DNA of 64,000 bases from Shewanella violacea DSS12 (GTDB taxonomy: Bacteria > Pseudomonadota > Gammaproteobacteria > Enterobacterales > Shewanellaceae). The notes under the pieces were generated by a model. That model was given only the letters and a program-made list of their open reading frames with translations. It was not told where the DNA came from and ran no database searches. Positions 62,351-64,000 of this stretch are shown piece after piece (position 1 is the stretch's first letter; each line of letters starts with the position of its first letter). A program made the translations under genes and the position numbers. The DNA lies in assembly GCF_000091325.1 (NCBI RefSeq), contig NC_014012.1:3020824-3084823 (forward strand). The letters run 5' to 3'.

Positions 62351-64000
62351 CTAAAACGCACGACGCTTGACATTGATCCGCGCCGCTTCATCTTGATCGA
62401 TCGGCTCTATTCGCGTGCTGCACTGCTTAAATGCTGGCTGACGTGAATAGGGATCGAGTAAGCCTAAGGTGAGACGGTTGACACAATCGTGGTAATGAAA
62501 CGGGATAAACACCATGTTACGGGGCACCCTATGGGTTAACTGCACCATCACCACGGCATCGCCGCGACGACTCGTGAGGCGAACATAGCTCTGGTGTTCG
62601 ACCCCAAGCTCTTTAGCCGCATCTGGGTTCATCTCCATGTACGCCGTTGGGCTGAACTTGTTGCAGTTACCTATCTTGCCCGTACGGGTACGGGTATGAA
62701 AATGCTCCACCACCCTGCCGCTATTAAGCCAGAAGGGATACTCGTCACAGGGCTGCTCGTTGTTGTTATAAAAATTAATGGGCAGCAGATTTGCCTTACC
62801 TGACTGAGTCGGAAACAGGCCATCGCTGTAGAGTCTGGCTGTGCCTTTGAGACCTTCATCTTGTTCTCTAAATGGCCACTGAATGCCTCGGGCTGCCTCG
62901 ATTTTCTCATAGGTCATACCCGAAATATCTAAGTGACGCGGCCCCCCATGGGACAACTTGCCCTTAGACAGGTATTTCATCTCTTCGAACGCCCCTTCCG
63001 GTGTCTCGGGAAAATGGATCATCTGGCCGTTATCGAAACGCTTGGCCAGCTGATTAAAGATCCAAAAATCTGGCTTAGAATTCTTAAAGGGAGGCAAGAC
63101 ATTACAGATCAGGTTGACCCTGCGCTCAGTGTTAGTGTGGGTACCCTCTTTTTCGGCCCAGACCGATGCCGGCAGATACACATGAGAATACTGGTTAGTC
63201 TCGACGTCACTATAGACGTCTTGGATAACCAGAAAGTCCAGCTTCTCCAGCGCCTTACGGATACGCGCCGTGTTGGGCATTGAGGTCATGGGATTAGTGG
63301 CCACGATCCACAGGCCTTTTATCTCTCCAGTCTCGATGGCTGGAAAAATATCGGTCTCGGCCAGACCGCGTTTCTTGGGAAAGAACTCAGGATCTATGCC
63401 CCAAAAATCGGCTATCTCGTTTCTGTCGGCTTCATTTTCCAGATAACGATATCCGGGTAAGCCCGAGCAAGATGACCACTCTCGGGTGCCCATGGCATTA
63501 CACTGACCGGTTATCGATAAGCTGGTGCCACCAGGCTTACCTATATTGCCGGTTATCATATTCAGGTTATTGATGTTGGCGACACCATCTGAGCCGTGGG
63601 TAGATTGGTTTATCCCCATGGTCCAGATGCTCATGGCCGTCGGTGCCTTAGCATAAATTCTCGCCACATTACGTATGGTATCTTCGTCTATGCCGCAAAT
63701 GTGTTGGGCTTGCTTAGGATCATAGTCCTGCACCAGTGCTTTAACCGCCTCGAAGCCTTGGGTATGGGCGTCGATATAGGCCTGATCTTGCAGCCCTTCA
63801 TTGATGATCACATGCAGCATGGCGTTGATCAGTACACAATCTGTGCCTGGGGTGATAGGTAGATGGATATCGGCAAATTGCGCCAACATGGTCACTCGAG
63901 GATCCACCACAATCAAAGGAAAATGACGCTTCTCCAGCGCCTCTTTCAGACGCCAATAGATGATTGGATGCTGCTCGGGAAGGTTGGAGCCAAAAGCCAT
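62351..64000 (-). CDS. Molybdopterin oxidoreductase, nitrate-reductase (NasA) type, 5' part beyond window
   Basis: 549 residues are visible and no start is assigned because the gene runs off the right edge; the first visible methionine is internal. The visible part starts in the second MGD-binding region (FGSNLPEQHPIIYWRLKEAL), then MGINQSTHGSDGVANINNLN and ITGQCNAMGTREWSSCSGLP, and ends with the C-terminal molydopterin dinucleotide domain (WLNSGRVVEHFHTRTRTGKI). The pattern matches assimilatory nitrate reductases (NasA) rather than DmsA. The N-terminal 4Fe-4S domain is outside the window. It is 57 bp upstream of the FeS/anchor gene; the two probably form one complex. Nitrate is the likely substrate given nirBD and a porter in the region, but the FeS/anchor type also allows other acceptors. 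Confidence 0.85.
   Translation of the reverse strand: MAFGSNLPEQHPIIYWRLKEALEKRHFPLIVVDPRVTMLAQFADIHLPITPGTDCVLINAMLHVIINEGLQDQAYIDAHTQGFEAVKALVQDYDPKQAQHICGIDEDTIRNVARIYAKAPTAMSIWTMGINQSTHGSDGVANINNLNMITGNIGKPGGTSLSITGQCNAMGTREWSSCSGLPGYRYLENEADRNEIADFWGIDPEFFPKKRGLAETDIFPAIETGEIKGLWIVATNPMTSMPNTARIRKALEKLDFLVIQDVYSDVETNQYSHVYLPASVWAEKEGTHTNTERRVNLICNVLPPFKNSKPDFWIFNQLAKRFDNGQMIHFPETPEGAFEEMKYLSKGKLSHGGPRHLDISGMTYEKIEAARGIQWPFREQDEGLKGTARLYSDGLFPTQSGKANLLPINFYNNNEQPCDEYPFWLNSGRVVEHFHTRTRTGKIGNCNKFSPTAYMEMNPDAAKELGVEHQSYVRLTSRRGDAVVMVQLTHRVPRNMVFIPFHYHDCVNRLTLGLLDPYSRQPAFKQCSTRIEPIDQDEAARINVKRRAF

Overview
The window looks like chromosome from a marine Shewanella-type gammaproteobacterium. 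The pointers are a thiamine outer-membrane receptor-PnuT operon under a TPP riboswitch, a csgDEFG curli cluster with very long curlins, a GlyGly-CTERM exoprotease, a bioA/bioBFCD locus with a BirA-type operator, and nitrite/nitrate assimilation genes. No rRNA, tRNA, insertion sequence, prophage or CRISPR array was recognised. This assignment is inference from gene content, not a database match.

Layout. 1-1457: a TetR regulator (cut by the window edge) divergent from an SDR oxidoreductase, with two identical palindromic operators between them. 1605-13602: a divergent, probably Fur-controlled locus. On the minus strand are a TonB-dependent receptor, a GlyGly-CTERM zinc metallopeptidase and two DUF1566 envelope proteins; on the plus strand are an ExbB/TolQ-like channel protein, a DUF2149 protein and an exported, membrane-anchored CobN-family chelatase. 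The plus-strand trio matches the gene set of the Bacteroidota hmu heme-uptake operons, in which the CobN-like HmuS is linked to heme dechelation, so I read the locus as a candidate heme or tetrapyrrole harvesting system. 13678-21961: an unknown membrane/coiled-coil/winged-helix protein, an ABC operon with one ATPase, three HlyD-type adaptors and one MacB-like permease, and small envelope proteins. 22271-26553: two GNAT acetyltransferases, a helical protein, an ODP-like metallo-beta-lactamase-fold protein, a YdjA-type nitroreductase and a DoxX protein.

26662-31205 is a thiamine salvage operon (TPP riboswitch, receptor, YkoF-like protein, PnuT-like transporter, kinase). 31344-33392 holds a YcfL lipoprotein, a fused double-hotdog thioesterase and a HIT protein. 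33635-40679 is the curli locus, with two giant curlins of 509 and 667 residues, a CsgB-like nucleator and csgDEFG. 41161-50967 is the nitrite assimilation region: nirBD, a nitrate/nitrite porter, a PP2C-kinase fusion, an ANTAR regulator, a TrpD2-like protein and cobA for siroheme. nirB has a sigma-54-like promoter and a leader terminator. 51458-53724 has htpX and an orphan TctC-type binding protein, 53881-59361 the biotin genes, and 59677-64000 a small protein, a fused FeS/membrane-anchor subunit and the C-terminal part of a molybdopterin nitrate-reductase-type catalytic subunit, cut by the right edge.

A theme across the window is short tandem amplification at gene boundaries and protein linkers: 161 bp x3 after the receptor, 95 bp units after a HlyD gene (forming three intact, coupled mini-ORFs), 113 bp x3 at the trpD2-like gene start, 10 bp x8 after tctC, and 15-bp repeats inside bioF and the double thioesterase.
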